A DNA stretch of 64,000 nucleotides. It comes from Trichuris trichiura. Taxonomy: Eukaryota > Nematoda > Enoplea > Trichinellida > Trichuridae. This document shows positions 11,221-22,517 of this stretch, piece by piece; position 1 is the first letter of the stretch, and each line of letters opens with the position of its first letter. The DNA lies in contig JBAJFE010000014.1 in NCBI GenBank assembly GCA_037903355.1, forward strand, positions 558,001 through 622,000. Reading direction: 5' to 3'. Both the position numbers and the translations under genes were made by a program. The notes under the pieces were generated by a model. That model saw only the letters and a list, made by a program, of their open reading frames with translations, did not search any database and was not told the origin of the DNA.

Positions 11221-11521
11221 GCTTCGCCAGACGTTTGTTTGGTTTTGTGCCTTTGAACGACAATAAAGTTTTTTCACTTTTTGACTCGTTTCATGGGCAA
11301 ATAGAAACGGGAAAAATCCATGTACATTTCTTGTTCAACCACCAAACCCGTTACCAACCTTACGCCTTCATAAGCTAGTCAGGTTTCATTGATTAGATCT
11401 ACCGTTAAGCAAATAGCTCTAAGCACTGACGTGGTACAACATGGTACAGACGGCAGTCTTACTAGCCCGTTTGCTTGTTGTTCTTACCTCACCCTAACGA
11501 AGAAACTTCAAAATATTTCAG

Positions 11522-11761
11522 TCAGTAGCCTCGTTCCAAACAGTGCATAGACAGAATGGCAGTAGCGAGTTCCTGAAATTCAATGAGGAAATCCATCAGC
11601 ACCGTCATCTTGATAAATCAAGCGTCTCTCGATCACTGTTACGCACTTCGTACTTCGGTGGTATTAAACAATTTCTGAAAGTGAATAGTAACGCTGATGA
11701 AAGCACTGTTCCGCAAGCAATCGACAAACAAAACGGCGGCTTAAAAAAATTGAGAGCTTGA
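11522..11761 (+). CDS. Candidate 80-codon terminal exon, unknown protein
   Basis: A good acceptor (AAAATATTTCAG) opens a frame with no stop for 79 codons, ending TGA at 11,759-11,761. It is rich in Ser, Lys, Asn and His with one weakly hydrophobic patch, and resembles no family I know. No upstream exon was identified: the DNA before it is retroelement. It could be chance. Confidence 0.3.
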   Translation, partial: SVASFQTVHRQNGSSEFLKFNEEIHQHRHLDKSSVSRSLLRTSYFGGIKQFLKVNSNADESTVPQAIDKQNGGLKKLRA

Positions 11762-12430
11762 CAGCATTCCTGATATCATTCGTATCTAACACTTTTTAAC
11801 CCAGCATATCGCAAACAAGAATTGCCCACTGACATCATGTACATACGCACAGTCAGCCTGTTTGGTCCAGCTATAACGAAAAGTTTCTTTAAAGCAAAAA
11901 CATTGCGCTTTAACTTAAAAAGCAATTGAAAAAAAGGGGCGCTTCAACAAACGTAGACGCATTAATATGCAATATCCAGGTGCCTAATCGCGTTTGGCAA
12001 AACTTTGCTGACGATTGTATAGCATACTGCAGTTTGCGACGGATAAATGTGACTAATTTGGAGCGTAGTAACAGTTTTAAAAACTTTCAAAGTTTAAAAC
12101 ATTACAGTAAAAGTAAACATTAATAACAATATAATATGTGGTGATAATAAAGTTGAGCAAGACAAAATAGATGTAACATGCTAGCAAACAAGAAAAGTAA
12201 ATCTAGAAAAGTGAAAATAAAATAAAACAGAAATATAAAGTTTAAAATAAAATGAAAATATGGCAGAAAAACTTGCTTGATTTGGCTTAGATTCAAATGA
12301 GATCGAATGCGCAAGGAACAGCGATCCTTGTCACACGCCAGTGGCTCACCTATGTTACTACTATGGATCCGGCTGTCTCACTTGACGGTGTTTTTGTAAC
12401 GCATGCACATGTCTTCTAGTTTCCTTAGAA
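11762..12430. other. Very AT-rich intergenic DNA
   Basis: Contains A-rich and T-rich runs, especially 12,120-12,290. No gene or element recognised. Confidence 0.5.
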
Positions 12431-12447
12431 GGAATGAACTTATTCCA

Positions 12448-12687
12448 TCACCGCAATGCATACTTGATGAACAGTTCCATTCTCCTGGCGTAGTGGACCT
12501 CTTTATGCAGCAATTGTAGTGCGCATTCACAAGCAGTTCTTTTACTTGCTCTGTACATTACGTTGAGGAGACGATTTGCATTAAATCCGATAAATCTTTT
12601 TTTGATTACTACTCTAAGACGTTGGGATGATATTACACGTTTACAAATAGCTCTGACATTTTTCCACACTACAAACCGGTGGAACAT
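12448..12687 (-). CDS. 79-codon ORF in a dispersed, coding-looking repeat
   Basis: A minus-strand frame with a basic, Cys- and Arg-rich protein ending ...HYARRMELFIKYALR. A diverged copy exists on the plus strand at 29,970-30,114, where the translated middle (RTACECALQ, KE, HYARRM) is recognisably kept but an in-frame TAG replaces a Tyr codon. Amino-acid similarity above a DNA background of roughly 80% suggests a once-coding repeat or small gene family. No motif identified. The homologous block in this copy is 12,431-12,579. Confidence 0.35.
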   Translation of the reverse strand: MFHRFVVWKNVRAICKRVISSQRLRVVIKKRFIGFNANRLLNVMYRASKRTACECALQLLHKEVHYARRMELFIKYALR

Positions 12688-13982
12688 AAACTTGCTGCCA
12701 GTGAGTCAAATATAGTTACAGGGTTACTGCACATTAATAGAATCGTTGAGCTCACTATTCTCCATGGTCCGGTAGGAGAACAGCCTTTCAGTTATGTTCT
12801 GTACAGCCACGCTATGTAAAAACATCGTTGATATTCAGATCAATAACCAACAGTCGCGGCAAACTCCTTACCTACCGCTGCATAAGGACAGTATTAATAA
12901 AACTAAAGAGGACAAGCGTAACTCCATACTTCTTTCGTTTCCTCTTAAGAATTTTTACACATTCCATGTTGGGAGTAGAAAACTAAGACAGTTCAAAAAA
13001 GCCAGATTACCGGAACTCCGTTTTGTTACCACTACTTTCACTGCATTTTTCAATCTTCAGTACATCAAGGAATGACATTTTCATTCTGCTTTTCAGTTAA
13101 GGCTTTTTCCTACTGCCATGGAAGATTGCGCTTAAACTACTCAAGTTCTCTACCAGTAAATGTGCAAGCAAATTGTTAAAGCACTAATACCTGTATCTCC
13201 TTTAACAATATGCTCACACAGTCTAGTTTAATAACAAGCGTGAAGGTCAGTGTGAAAAAACTGAATAAAGATAAATGGCACCAGCGTTAAACGAGAAAAA
13301 ACATGCACTACCTACTGGCCCTCATTAAGACCATGCAGTCACGTTTGGATGAAAGAACTTTAGTGCTCTTTCAATGGCTATGTAAAATAAACTTTGCAGA
13401 TAGCTATAGAAACCTTACCAAACGTTACCTTGCATCACATATCGCAAGTAATACTGAGAGAAAAGCTAATAGATGTTAACATTTCCTGCGCTTGACGCTG
13501 TTCAAAAGTATATAACGTAATGGATGGGATTACCGTGACCGTTACCGTGCTACTTTTACGCGTAATTATGACGCGGAAAAAATACTACGAGATTAGCATT
13601 AAAACCGCTGACTCAAAAAAGCCTGTTGCAGACCTGCCGTGCAGATATGATAAAAATGGGTTATCCTTCAACTTCAGTTCTCTCAAGCCTAAATATACAA
13701 ACTGCTATTCACCATTGCAGGATCAGTCAAAAGAATAACTAAGTCTTTTGTGACATTTTTTAAGTAAATATTTGTACACATTTCTAAAGCAATTTCATTT
13801 CTCTTTTCAGCCTATTCCACAATTGTTGATTAAGTATTAGACTTGTCTGATTAAAAAATACGGAAACTATTGGCATTCAACTTATTGAACTAACGATGCT
13901 ATCATATTTTTTGACGTATCCACTCCATGTTCAAACAAAGTTTGAATATAAAAGTACACTGTTGGCTGATTTAGTCACCAAA
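12688..13982. other. Intergenic, nothing firmly supported
   Basis: Contains unremarkable open frames at 12,794-13,075 and 13,520-13,738 (plus strand) without motifs or splice partners. The last 90 bases form the promoter region of the next gene. Confidence 0.4.
13947..13954 (+). promoter_or_regulatory. TATA box of the Ser/Arg-tail gene
   Basis: TATAAAAG, 36 bases upstream of the ATG at 13,983. The paralogous gene at 26,772 has the same octamer at the same distance, which supports a real promoter with a very short leader. Confidence 0.5.
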
Positions 13983-16360
13983 ATGCATTCCGCAACAATC
14001 ACTGTCTTCTCAATACTTCTAGCAGTTTTGTGCTTCAATGTCGAAGCTTTGGTAAGCATCTTTTTTGCATTGGAAAAAGACAAGTCCTTTAGAGCCGTAA
14101 TTCTCAAGCTCAGGATCAGCACCGTCCCCTACTGCGGTTGGCCTGTACTGTTTCCTGGGCAGGAGAAGTTGGTGGCAAAAGGAGGAGCGCTAGGGAGTCT
14201 CCTACATTCTTCTCAAACCGAATTTCAGGCCACTGACGGATAGGCACAAAGGTAGAACGGGCGAAAACGAGCTCCAGCGTGAATGAATAGGGATAAGTCC
14301 TTGGCAGAATCCAAAATGCAGATGCAGTTGAAAATTCTTTGAACCACTTGACCTGGTGTTCTGAAGAGAGAACATGCAGGTCGTCTCAGGAATTTGGGTT
14401 TGTCAGGCTACTAAAAGATTTTGTATGATGAAAAGGGCACCTTTCTGAGTACAATTATTTCCTGCAGTGAATCAGAAATGGGTAAAGGAGGACAACTTTG
14501 AAGTCTAACGAGCTGATAAGAGCAAAAGGAGCAACTGGAGAATGATGAACGGCAGCAAAGGAGGGAGGCATCTCTTTCCCTAAAGTGCAGTGAAGCAAAG
14601 AGGAGCGATATCGCCTAGTGCCAAAAGAATTTACAGAACTTGCGGTTCACAGTGGAACTCTCCCGTGGGTTTTCAGCTTATCTTTTTCCTGACCGATCAG
14701 ACAGGCGTGCTGGCACATAAGTCTCCACGAAAAACGGTTAGTAATTCTATCTCCCATTTTCCGAGAATTTTCAAAAGCAAAAACTTTCATGAAGGACCAT
14801 CTGAACGCGCGATTGCTCTCTCTTACATTGCAGCATTACTTCCTCCCTACCCTATTTCCGGTGTGTAAATACATTTGGCTTCCTCAACTGCCCAGAGTTT
14901 GAGTTTGTTCCCTTGCTGAAGTAAACGCAATGGAATTTCTTCTTATCATTGTTTCCATTCGTACATTGCCCCGGAAGATGGGCTTGCTTGACCTGATGCT
15001 TCTCACAATTTAAGAAATGGTGTAGAAAAACGTTGATGATGACGCTCCAGTTTCCATGCCTAACAGCATCCTAAAGATCTTAAGCTTCTGATGCACATCT
15101 CTTTACTCTATGTTACTCCATTGTAGGCTACTTTGTTTACTCGACCGAGGGGGCGACGCCGTTGTTGAAGCTCGAAAAAGGGAGACGATTTTGGCTGCGG
15201 TTCTGCATCATTGTAAATGATTAGAGCGTTCAAAACAATGAAGCGTGCGAAACTTACAAACCACATTAAGCATTAGCATAAAAGTAGCTTTAGGACCAAT
15301 GAAAGCAACAGCTTTTATTTCGAAATTGACGAAGAATGAGTTTGCGTCGTTAAGTCCCGCTCAGCATATTGAAAGCTGTTTCTATTCCAAAAGGGGTAGA
15401 ATGTTAAACCAAACAATGGGAGGTAAAACCTTACTTTTTGCTCATTTTTGCTTTCCATACTTCATCGCAGCGGTTCACGACTTGAATGTCCCATATCTTT
15501 CAAGGACAACGTATACTACTATAGATATTCACTGTTCCATGTTCTTGCGTATAACACTTTAGAGGTGATCATGAGTTGGATAATCATCCCCAGTAATGAG
15601 AAACTTTAAGACGTATTTCAGCATCCGTTGCTCCTTCATAAACATTTTAAGGTTTTCAGCAGGCAATAGCATTGCACCAATAGCATCTTCCTTTCACAAC
15701 CGCTGAAAACGATTCACTTTTAAAGAAAAACGACTATATCAACCGTAGCGGCACACCTAATTCTGTTTTGTTTTAGCGGACAGACGTAAGACTTCGAATG
15801 CAGTGCTCAGCAACAAAATGCCGAGCACTTCGTAGCAAATGGAGTGCCAGCAAAACCAGACCTGACTACAAAGAATATTCTACATGCCTGGATAAATGCA
15901 TAAACGGTAGGTAGTAATCTTAGTGTTGACATTCTGAACTGGCGCTATGCTTTCTCTAGATAACATGTGCCGCCCTATGAGCTTCCATGCATAAATAGTC
16001 ACTTCATTTACTGATAATGTCTTGTTTTTCCAAAGGGTAATTGTTTAAATTATTAGTATATTCGCGTAGAGAAGTGTATAATATGGCACGTACGTTCTCA
16101 GATTCTTATCTTTGGAGCAGAAGCAAACGTGTCGCGCGTCATTTACATGTTACTGCTAGGGTGTCAAATGTTTACTTCTAGATGCCGTTTCTAAAGAGAA
16201 AAAGCCACCCCGAAAATCATCCAAAGCAAAATCACGCTCATCATCCCGTGCAGCATCACGCAGATCATCACGCGCAGCATCACGCAAATCATCACGCGCA
16301 TCCTCCCGTGCAGCAACCCATAAACCGCCTCAGCAACGTCAAGATAAAGGAAGAAAATGA
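13983..16360 (+). CDS. Secreted cysteine peptide with Ser/Arg-rich tail (3 exons)
   Basis: Exons 13983-14051, 15777-15906 and 16182-16360 join in phases 0 and 1 to give 125 residues. Exon 1 is a signal peptide (MHSATITVFSILLAVLCFNV then EAL). Exon 2 holds C-x4-C-x21-C-x3-C (CSATKC ... CLDKC), predicted to be two helices bridged by two disulfides. Exon 3, read in the frame set by splicing, is a cationic tail of SSRA/ASRR units (SSSRAASRRSSRAASRK) ending in KGRK. The shifted frame of the same exon, which starts with its own ATG at 16,182, reads as a His-rich tail (HHPVQHHADHHAQHHANHHA). AATAAA follows at 16,412. The gene at 19,033 has identical exon lengths for exons 1 and 2 and the same tail frame, which argues that the Ser/Arg reading is correct. 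Function unknown; a secreted cationic peptide is inferred. Confidence 0.7.
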
Positions 16361-18996
16361 ATGTTTGTTTGCCAGTACTTGTTACAACTGCAACTTAAAG
16401 ATGGTTATCATAATAAACATATGGAATAATTATACTCATTCGCGATCTTACTATTGGAAGACAAAAATGTGTTAAGCACCTGTGAATTGGCATTTACCCT
16501 ATTGGGCTGCTAACTCCTTTCGCGGCGAAGGTAGCAATAAAGTCGCGTTTTCATAATGAACTTAAAAACCTCCTTTTTTTAAAAAGAAATCCATGGATCA
16601 TTAAAGCAGTGGTGATCACGTGACGAAGCAAAAGTGAGCCGGTTATGGAGCTAAAAATTAAGTCAAATACGTCTGCTGATCTGTTATGAGCACTGTGCAT
16701 TGCCAGACATTTAACGTAATGCATTAAGCGACGTTTAGCAGATTGGTTTTATCTCGCAATGACTGCTCGCTTGATTCAGCTGGGAACTCAGGATTTGTAT
16801 CTGTGAGTTCTTATCGTTTCAAATAGCTTTTGTAAGGGTAAGACAAAAACCACATTATTCCTAAGCCTTTGAAGGTCCAGCAAGATTGACATGTTCTGCC
16901 TTGCTATTAAAACATTTGTCAAAATGAAAAAACTGCCCTGGAAATACTCAGTGGTGAACTTGCGAAAGCAAGGTTGGCCAGTTCATATTATCCTCAGGCT
17001 AAAACGGCTTCAACAAATCGCCCTGGTGCTTTCAAATGTCCGTATAAAGCTGCAGTTTTCCTCCGCAAAGGAAGCGGATTTGTGTGCGTGTACAGCATCT
17101 GTCAAAACAGCTCTTATCTTTCACTGCACAACCTGATGAATAGCTGAAATTGAAGAAGAGGAAGCGTAGTGGTCCGACTGAACGACTTCAACAGAGTAAC
17201 ACAGCTATAATCAGGAAACCTGTTTAAGGAAATACTAACATGGATATACTGCCAACGTGCGTCTGTCAACAGACACAAAGCGGAAGGAAGAGAAGAAGAC
17301 GCTTTATCTTCTTCCTATCTATTATTAGTAATGTTCCCCTGATCTTTAGTGCGGAACTTCCACATTTCCTTACTAACTTTTTCGGCAGGCAGACTGGTTG
17401 CAGGAGTTACCATTTGAGTTTGATCCAGAAAGACTTGGTTGTGTGCTGGTAACATCGTCGCACATTGCCGTTTGAAGTTATCGCCTCAGCCGACGGAGGG
17501 CCGAATTCGGACTAGATCCTGAAAAAGTCTTAAAGAAAAATAGATTTCCCTGCGCCGTTTCAGGAAGTTGCAGGAAGGGTGTTAGCACCGGCGTCCAACT
17601 CTCCTGCCTCTCCCATTCGTGAAAGGGGAAGTTTAACCCACCACTTTCAGTATAGCCCGCCTCGGTATATTGAAAAAGAAAACGACGGAGGACAGATGAT
17701 GCATCTTTGCTTAGCCTATTAGAAATAATGCTGATGCCGGTAATCAGCTCCTAAAAATAATGAACATAACTGTAACGCACGCGTGTACTTGTTCTTGTTA
17801 AAATCTGCTAATTTTAACCGCAACTCATTGAAACTAGCCGTCGCACAAAAAAAATATTGAAAGGCTTAAGTAAACGTAAGGCAAAAACACTAGCAGAAGT
17901 CTTGGGTCATCAGCAACATAGGTCGAGCACTGAACAAGCAAAGCTTCAACTCAGAAAAAAAGAGGAAGAGCTCACTGATACTTCAAAGGCACCTTATGAA
18001 CGGTCACCGGTGAATGCGCATTAGGATGCAGTTTACGAAGCATATTTAAGCTTCAAACATCGCTAACAATCGCATTAAAATGATTAATACAACCAATAAA
18101 AGTGGCATTCCCTGAGTGGAAAAAGAAGCATAATCTTTCAGTAATGTCTTCTTTGTTCAGGATGCGGGAAAAAGCTGCCTGCGGTCAAGTTAACATTTAC
18201 CAGTCAATGCAGAAGCACTACGGATTACTTAATAAGTACTGACTTTATAATACTACCCAATGGCATGCAGTAGCGCGAAGTGAAAAGAATTTGAGTGCTG
18301 CGCCGCAAAACTTGCATATTACTGCGCAATCTGTGCTAAAAGGTTTGCATCAATGGGCCTAGACGTGATTCTGATAAAAACATGCAGTCGTTCTTAGTAT
18401 CTGCTTCGCTTCATAGATGAGCATTGAAATGGCCCGCTTAGTCACTACACGTGCCATGAAAACATTATGCGCAGCATTCGAATTACGATGAAGGACAAAT
18501 ACAGTGAGGCTGGCATCAATGGAATGCAAATGGAAGAAAAAATTGTACAAAAGAGCGGTTAAGCATAAGTATTAAAAGCACTGAAGTACACAATTCGTCA
18601 ACTTTGAATAATGTGGCCTTAATCTTCGCTATCCATTCCAGAATAAACAAAGCTACCGCAAACAGACCTATTAAATTTGAACACTAGATTGTCAGGTAAT
18701 CGCCCCTTGGCACCTCGAAATTTTATATTTAGTGACTGAATACATTTCACGCCAATCGATTTCCTAGTTGGGTACACAACTATTACGCGACTAGCAGGTT
18801 ACGTCTTTGAGCATTTTTCAAAGTGAGTAACAGAACGTATTCCCAAAACCATCTCTGCTTTGCTTTCCAGTTATGATACAATTATTCATTGTAAAAGTCA
18901 GACTGACAAAAATGAAAGTTGTTTGCGCTTAATTTTTAATCAAAAATGCAGTCAGATCACCTCACATGTACACATGAAGATCAAACAGAATCTAAG

Positions 18997-19004
18997 GATA
19001 AAAG
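18997..19004 (+). promoter_or_regulatory. Degenerate TATA box of arm-1 peptide gene
   Basis: GATAAAAG, 36 bases before the ATG at 19,033, where the arm-2 copy has TATAAAAG. The first T of the box is changed to G here. Confidence 0.4.
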
Positions 19005-19032
19005 CGAAGTGGTAAGAGGAGTGATCGTCATC

Positions 19033-20379
19033 ATGCATTCCACTGGTTTCATTGCCTTGTCAATTTTTCTAGCTGCTTTTTACTTCGAAGCTGAAGCTTT
19101 GGTAAGCGTTTCAGTTTCTCAGCCAATGGACAAACGCTATGTAGCACCAGTGTTCTACGCTTTGTTCAAACTAACAATTCGCTGAGCATGTATGTATTCA
19201 CGGAAAATATAAAGGGTCTCGAGTTTCTGAACTTAATCGCCGTAATTACCTGGCGGCAAAAACTACAGCAACTTAAAGCCGGTGGTCCAAAACGTAGGAA
19301 ATAATATATGAAGAAGATCAACAAACGTGTACTAGCTATACTGCGGAAATGGGGGATGATAAGAGCGACAGTGTTGCGTTGAAGCTGACAGTGAGCATGT
19401 TTGCCTGGATATTGACAATAATTTCCACAATATTTCTAATTACTCTTGTTCTAACTTAAACGAATGTTTAGCACAAGTGCCAGGAAATGCGTCATGGTTT
19501 CTTTGCCATTTTTATTTTCAACATCTTTTCGACTTGAACCTCCAAGATCTTTTAACAACATTGTTTGCCGGCAAAAACAGTTTCATATTCTTGGTTGGAA
19601 TCTTTGAGAAATGATCACATATTCGGCAGCTATCTTCTCAAACGAGAAATACCAAAATGCAATCACACGCGTGATTCCTTTGCGCAAATTTTATAAACGT
19701 TCCGTCAGATAATTACCTTGCATCAAATACCATCCGCGTCGTGCAGGAGATGGAAAAGCACAGTTTCCAAACAGCTGTTGTTAAGCTATAAATGCGATGA
19801 CTTCCTTTCCGTTTCAGCGACCGGATGTCGAAGCACGGATCAGGTGCTCAGCGTCAACCTGCCTAGGACATCGTCTTCAATGGAAAAAGAGCCAGAAAGG
19901 AGACCACTTCAAGGCATACTTAAAATGCCTGGACGAATGCGTGGCAGGTTAGTTTTAGCATGGACTCTTCCAGGATAACATAATCATTTCACAAGTAAGC
20001 ACACAGTGCCACAATAGGTTAAGTGCATATGTAACTATTAAATCCATTCATGAGTTATAACATCTTCAATGCGCAAAGGATTAAAAATCTTTTGCGACTT
20101 GTTAGACTACGGCCACACATAATATCTCACTAAACCGTATTTCCTTACATCAGGCTCCTTGCAACGTGGCGTACTCTAGCACTGTTACTTTGAATAAAGA
20201 GAGAAAATTATTACACAATTTTTTATCACAGTGATATCGAGGGACACTTTCTGCTTGCAGCAATTCTCCATCCTGAGCCAAAGCCTTTGCCACCGCCATC
20301 ATCCCGAGCATCGTCCCGTATGTCCTCGCGTGCAACGTCTCGCGTATCATCCGTTGCGTCATCTCGTGGTCGTTATTAG
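19033..20379 (+). CDS. Secreted cysteine peptide with Ser/Arg tail, arm-1 copy (3 exons)
   Basis: Exons 19033-19101, 19818-19947 and 20261-20379 (phases 0 and 1) encode 105 residues. Exon 1 is the signal peptide MHSTGFIALSIFLAAFYFEA. Exon 2 has C-x4-C-x21-C-x3-C (CSASTC ... CLDEC), spaced exactly as in the gene at 13,983. Exon 3 gives LPPPSSRASSRMSSRATSRV and ends GRY. The alternative frame of exon 3 contains HRHHPEHRP, a fading histidine-rich reading. The acceptors (CGTTTCAG, CTGCTTGCAG) are good, and AATAAA lies at 20,462. An almost identical copy is on the minus strand at 26,772-25,426. The ATG chosen is the one that begins the signal peptide. The frame is open upstream to 18,946, but those codons overlap the TATA-like box and would precede the signal peptide with a polar stretch. 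Confidence 0.7.
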
Positions 20380-20979
20380 TTTGCAATGAGCGGCACGAAG
20401 CTTCCCCGCGGATATCCGGTGTAAATAGGATTGAAGTATGTTCACTGTGCCGCTGTTGCATAATAAATGCGTTGAAAGTTTTCTGTTCGAAATTGCAACG
20501 TTATGTTCAACAGGTTAACGTACGGAAGCGTCTTTAGGTTTTCATTGTGTAACCAAGCTGCTGACTACTTTGAGTGCTGCATTAGAGGTAGGGCTGCGGA
20601 TTCCTGGCGAAGAAAGCGATGCACGTTTTCCAGACAGTTTGCTCAGCAGTAACCTTTCTGATATATGTTCAGTTTATTAAGCCAACGCTGCCATAAATCT
20701 AAACTCAAACAGACTGGCAAACTCTATGAGACAAGTTATCTGCTTGCACAAGTCATCATGCACTAACTGCAAACTCTTACGTCTGCTTTCACGAAGGATG
20801 TTTTAAAAGAAAAGCTGATCAAAAAATCCAGCCCAATTGAATAATCGGTAAATGCGTTGATGGATATATGTAACCTAGAATTTGGAATAATTCAACACGT
20901 AACGTTTAACAGGGAATGGAATAACAGTTTTATCTGCAAAATTTCTTTGTATAAAGTAGAGATAGGAGTAAGTGCTCAG

Positions 20980-21044
20980 TGTGCAGCGAGTTGTGCAAGC
21001 AGTTGGGTACGTCCTGCCAGTATCCGCCAGAATGTCCGTACTAA
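20980..21044 (+). CDS. Candidate Cys-rich alternative last exon, arm 1
   Basis: AGTGCTCAG acts as a possible acceptor. In phase 1, the phase left by exon 2 of the gene at 19,033, the reading is CSELCKQLGTSCQYPPECPY and stop (C-x3-C-x6-C-x5-C). The arm-2 counterpart keeps the AG, the length of 65 bases, all four cysteines and the stop. The pyrimidine tract is weak and another frame is also open, so this remains tentative. Confidence 0.25.
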
Positions 21045-22476
21045 GCTTTACGTCAACGCTGGCGTATTCTTTCCTGCATGTGTTACACCGCAGTCCAGAA
21101 AATTTCCTTTACATTTATATGAAGCTATTTTGGAAGAAAGTAACGCTCTTTCCATAGCGTATGTGAGATTTTAGAATGCAAACAAATTTTCCGAGGAAAT
21201 GCTGCTTTTTAGGGTACTGACAATTTTTGAAAACATTCAAAGTTACTCTAGCGAAAATAATTTTCTCCTTGCTACACTAAAAATGGCCCCTTTAAAGCAT
21301 TAATATAAATTTTTTTGGCAAGACTGCAGCTGCTCTAAAAATTAATCTCCATTAGCACTAGTAAGAGTGTGCTTCTATGACTAAACTTTTAACCAAAACC
21401 GAAACAGGTGAGTATAGCTGAAAGACCACAGGTTACAGGTTAAAAAACGTTTTACTGTCAACCCTATCTAACCTGCTTACGTGAAAAAATGAACGAAAGG
21501 GCATAGTGATCACGGCGGAATGCATCGCGAACTTCTGAACACATTCCCATAATTGGATACGACAAAGTACTAGTCAGTGAAGAAGCATGCAAATGACGTA
21601 CACTGGAAATGCTTGAGCGACTGCCCAAAAAATCAAAAGCGGAGACGGCTAGCTGGAGCGTGAGCAACGAAGCACTCGGCAGTTGATGCCATGCAACACC
21701 TTTCAAGCTGAAATAATAATTGTATAATTAGATCTCAGCTTCCCTTTCATTTGCTTTTCAGTCTTCACTCCCATCAGCTTCTAAAGTGTTACGGCTGCAG
21801 CTTTGTTCTGACGATTTGAGAGCGTGCTTGACTAAATAATAACGACGACTGTTCGTTGTTCTATCATTTACCTATTACGACATAAAGTAGCTTTGCATGC
21901 AACAATAACAATTCTCTGGGTGAGCTCAGTTTTAATTTGAGCAAGAACAAGAAAGTTCTCCTTTGTTTCATCACTGTCGAAAACATAATACAACTGTTAG
22001 ACTGTTTGATGCCAGATATGAAGAATAGTGCACACAGGCTAGACTTAAAGCAAATGAACGCTCAGTTGCACTGAACATGAAGCTCCTGCTATTGTAATTA
22101 ACGCTCAAGTACAAAACTTAGGGAGGACTCACAGATTTCACTTCATCTCCATGCATCTATTTTTTGAACTTCATATTGCTCATGTAATACAGCAGTTATT
22201 TAGCAACCTTCAGGCAAAAAAGTCTGCGAAGAAAACTAGCTAAATGCTCGTCGTTGACTGATGAGCAGCCATTCCCTTTATTTTAGCAGATGAAAAGAAT
22301 TCAGCTCCACTGTTGTCACACAAGAAAATCACTCAAAAGTATCTGTGGCAATGAATATTTTCGCCGTGAAAGGCAGCTAGTTTTACTTTCCTTAACACAG
22401 AGGGCGACAAACACCCTGTTTTGTTGTCCACTTATCTAGGGCCTAACAGACGGTTATGCCTATAAAAAGGAGCGTT

Positions 22477-22478
<2 letters not shown>

Positions 22479-22514
<36 letters not shown>
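22479..22514. repeat. (TG)18 microsatellite
   Basis: Uninterrupted TG dinucleotides over 36 bases in the palindrome spacer. Such tracts can adopt Z-DNA and stall replication, which may matter for how the inverted duplication arose. Confidence 0.95.

Positions 22515-22517
<3 letters not shown>

Larger units (their letters stand above)
10551..11370. mobile_element. Penelope-like fragment with inverted terminal copies, nested in the gypsy LTR
   Basis: Flanked by a 12-bp direct repeat TAAGCTAGTCAG (10,539-10,550 and 11,371-11,382), an evident target-site duplication. Inside, 10,550-10,744 and 11,142-11,336 are a 195-bp near-perfect inverted pair, and 91 bp is directly repeated at 10,757-10,847 and 11,278-11,368. 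Each inverted copy holds a CTGATGA-stem-GAAA core followed by AATAAAG. Partly inverted terminal repeats with hammerhead-type cores are known for Penelope-like elements (pLTRs). The middle (about 10,860-11,140) has a plus-strand open frame but no reverse transcriptase, so this is a short, non-autonomous or truncated copy. Confidence 0.6.
9877..11448 (-). mobile_element. Deleted gypsy element: 5' LTR, PBS, gag, LTR tail
   Basis: On the minus strand an LTR ends GTATGTTACA at 10,449, followed by a primer-binding-type TGGCGACGAGG, then gag. The same LTR end (about 42 bp, with CTTCGTGACGAGCGGA) recurs at 9,877-9,919 directly after gag, so pol and most of the 3' LTR are gone. The 5' LTR probably starts at 11,441 or 11,448 (TGT...), carries an AATAAA near 10,495 and is split by the nested element at 10,551-11,370. 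Boundaries at the far end are approximate. Confidence 0.6.
16168..22048 (+). repeat. Palindrome arm 1 (about 5.9 kb)
   Basis: Reads as the reverse complement of 23,793-29,915 for almost its whole length, with scattered substitutions and small indels. The outer edge falls within a few bases of the acceptor of exon 3 of the 13,983 gene, and the inner edge is at TAGACTT near 22,048. It contains that exon 3 and the whole gene at 19,033. Other open frames shared by the arms (for example 16,891-17,136, 18,359-18,550 and 21,464-21,706) differ mostly by amino-acid-changing substitutions and are probably not genes. Confidence 0.9.

Noticed and set aside
16182..16475. A 97-codon His-rich ORF starting with ATG as a stand-alone gene
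   Set aside because: The ATG is the first base of an exon fixed by a good acceptor, and the spliced phase gives a Ser/Arg tail shared with the paralogue. I kept the His reading only as a finding.
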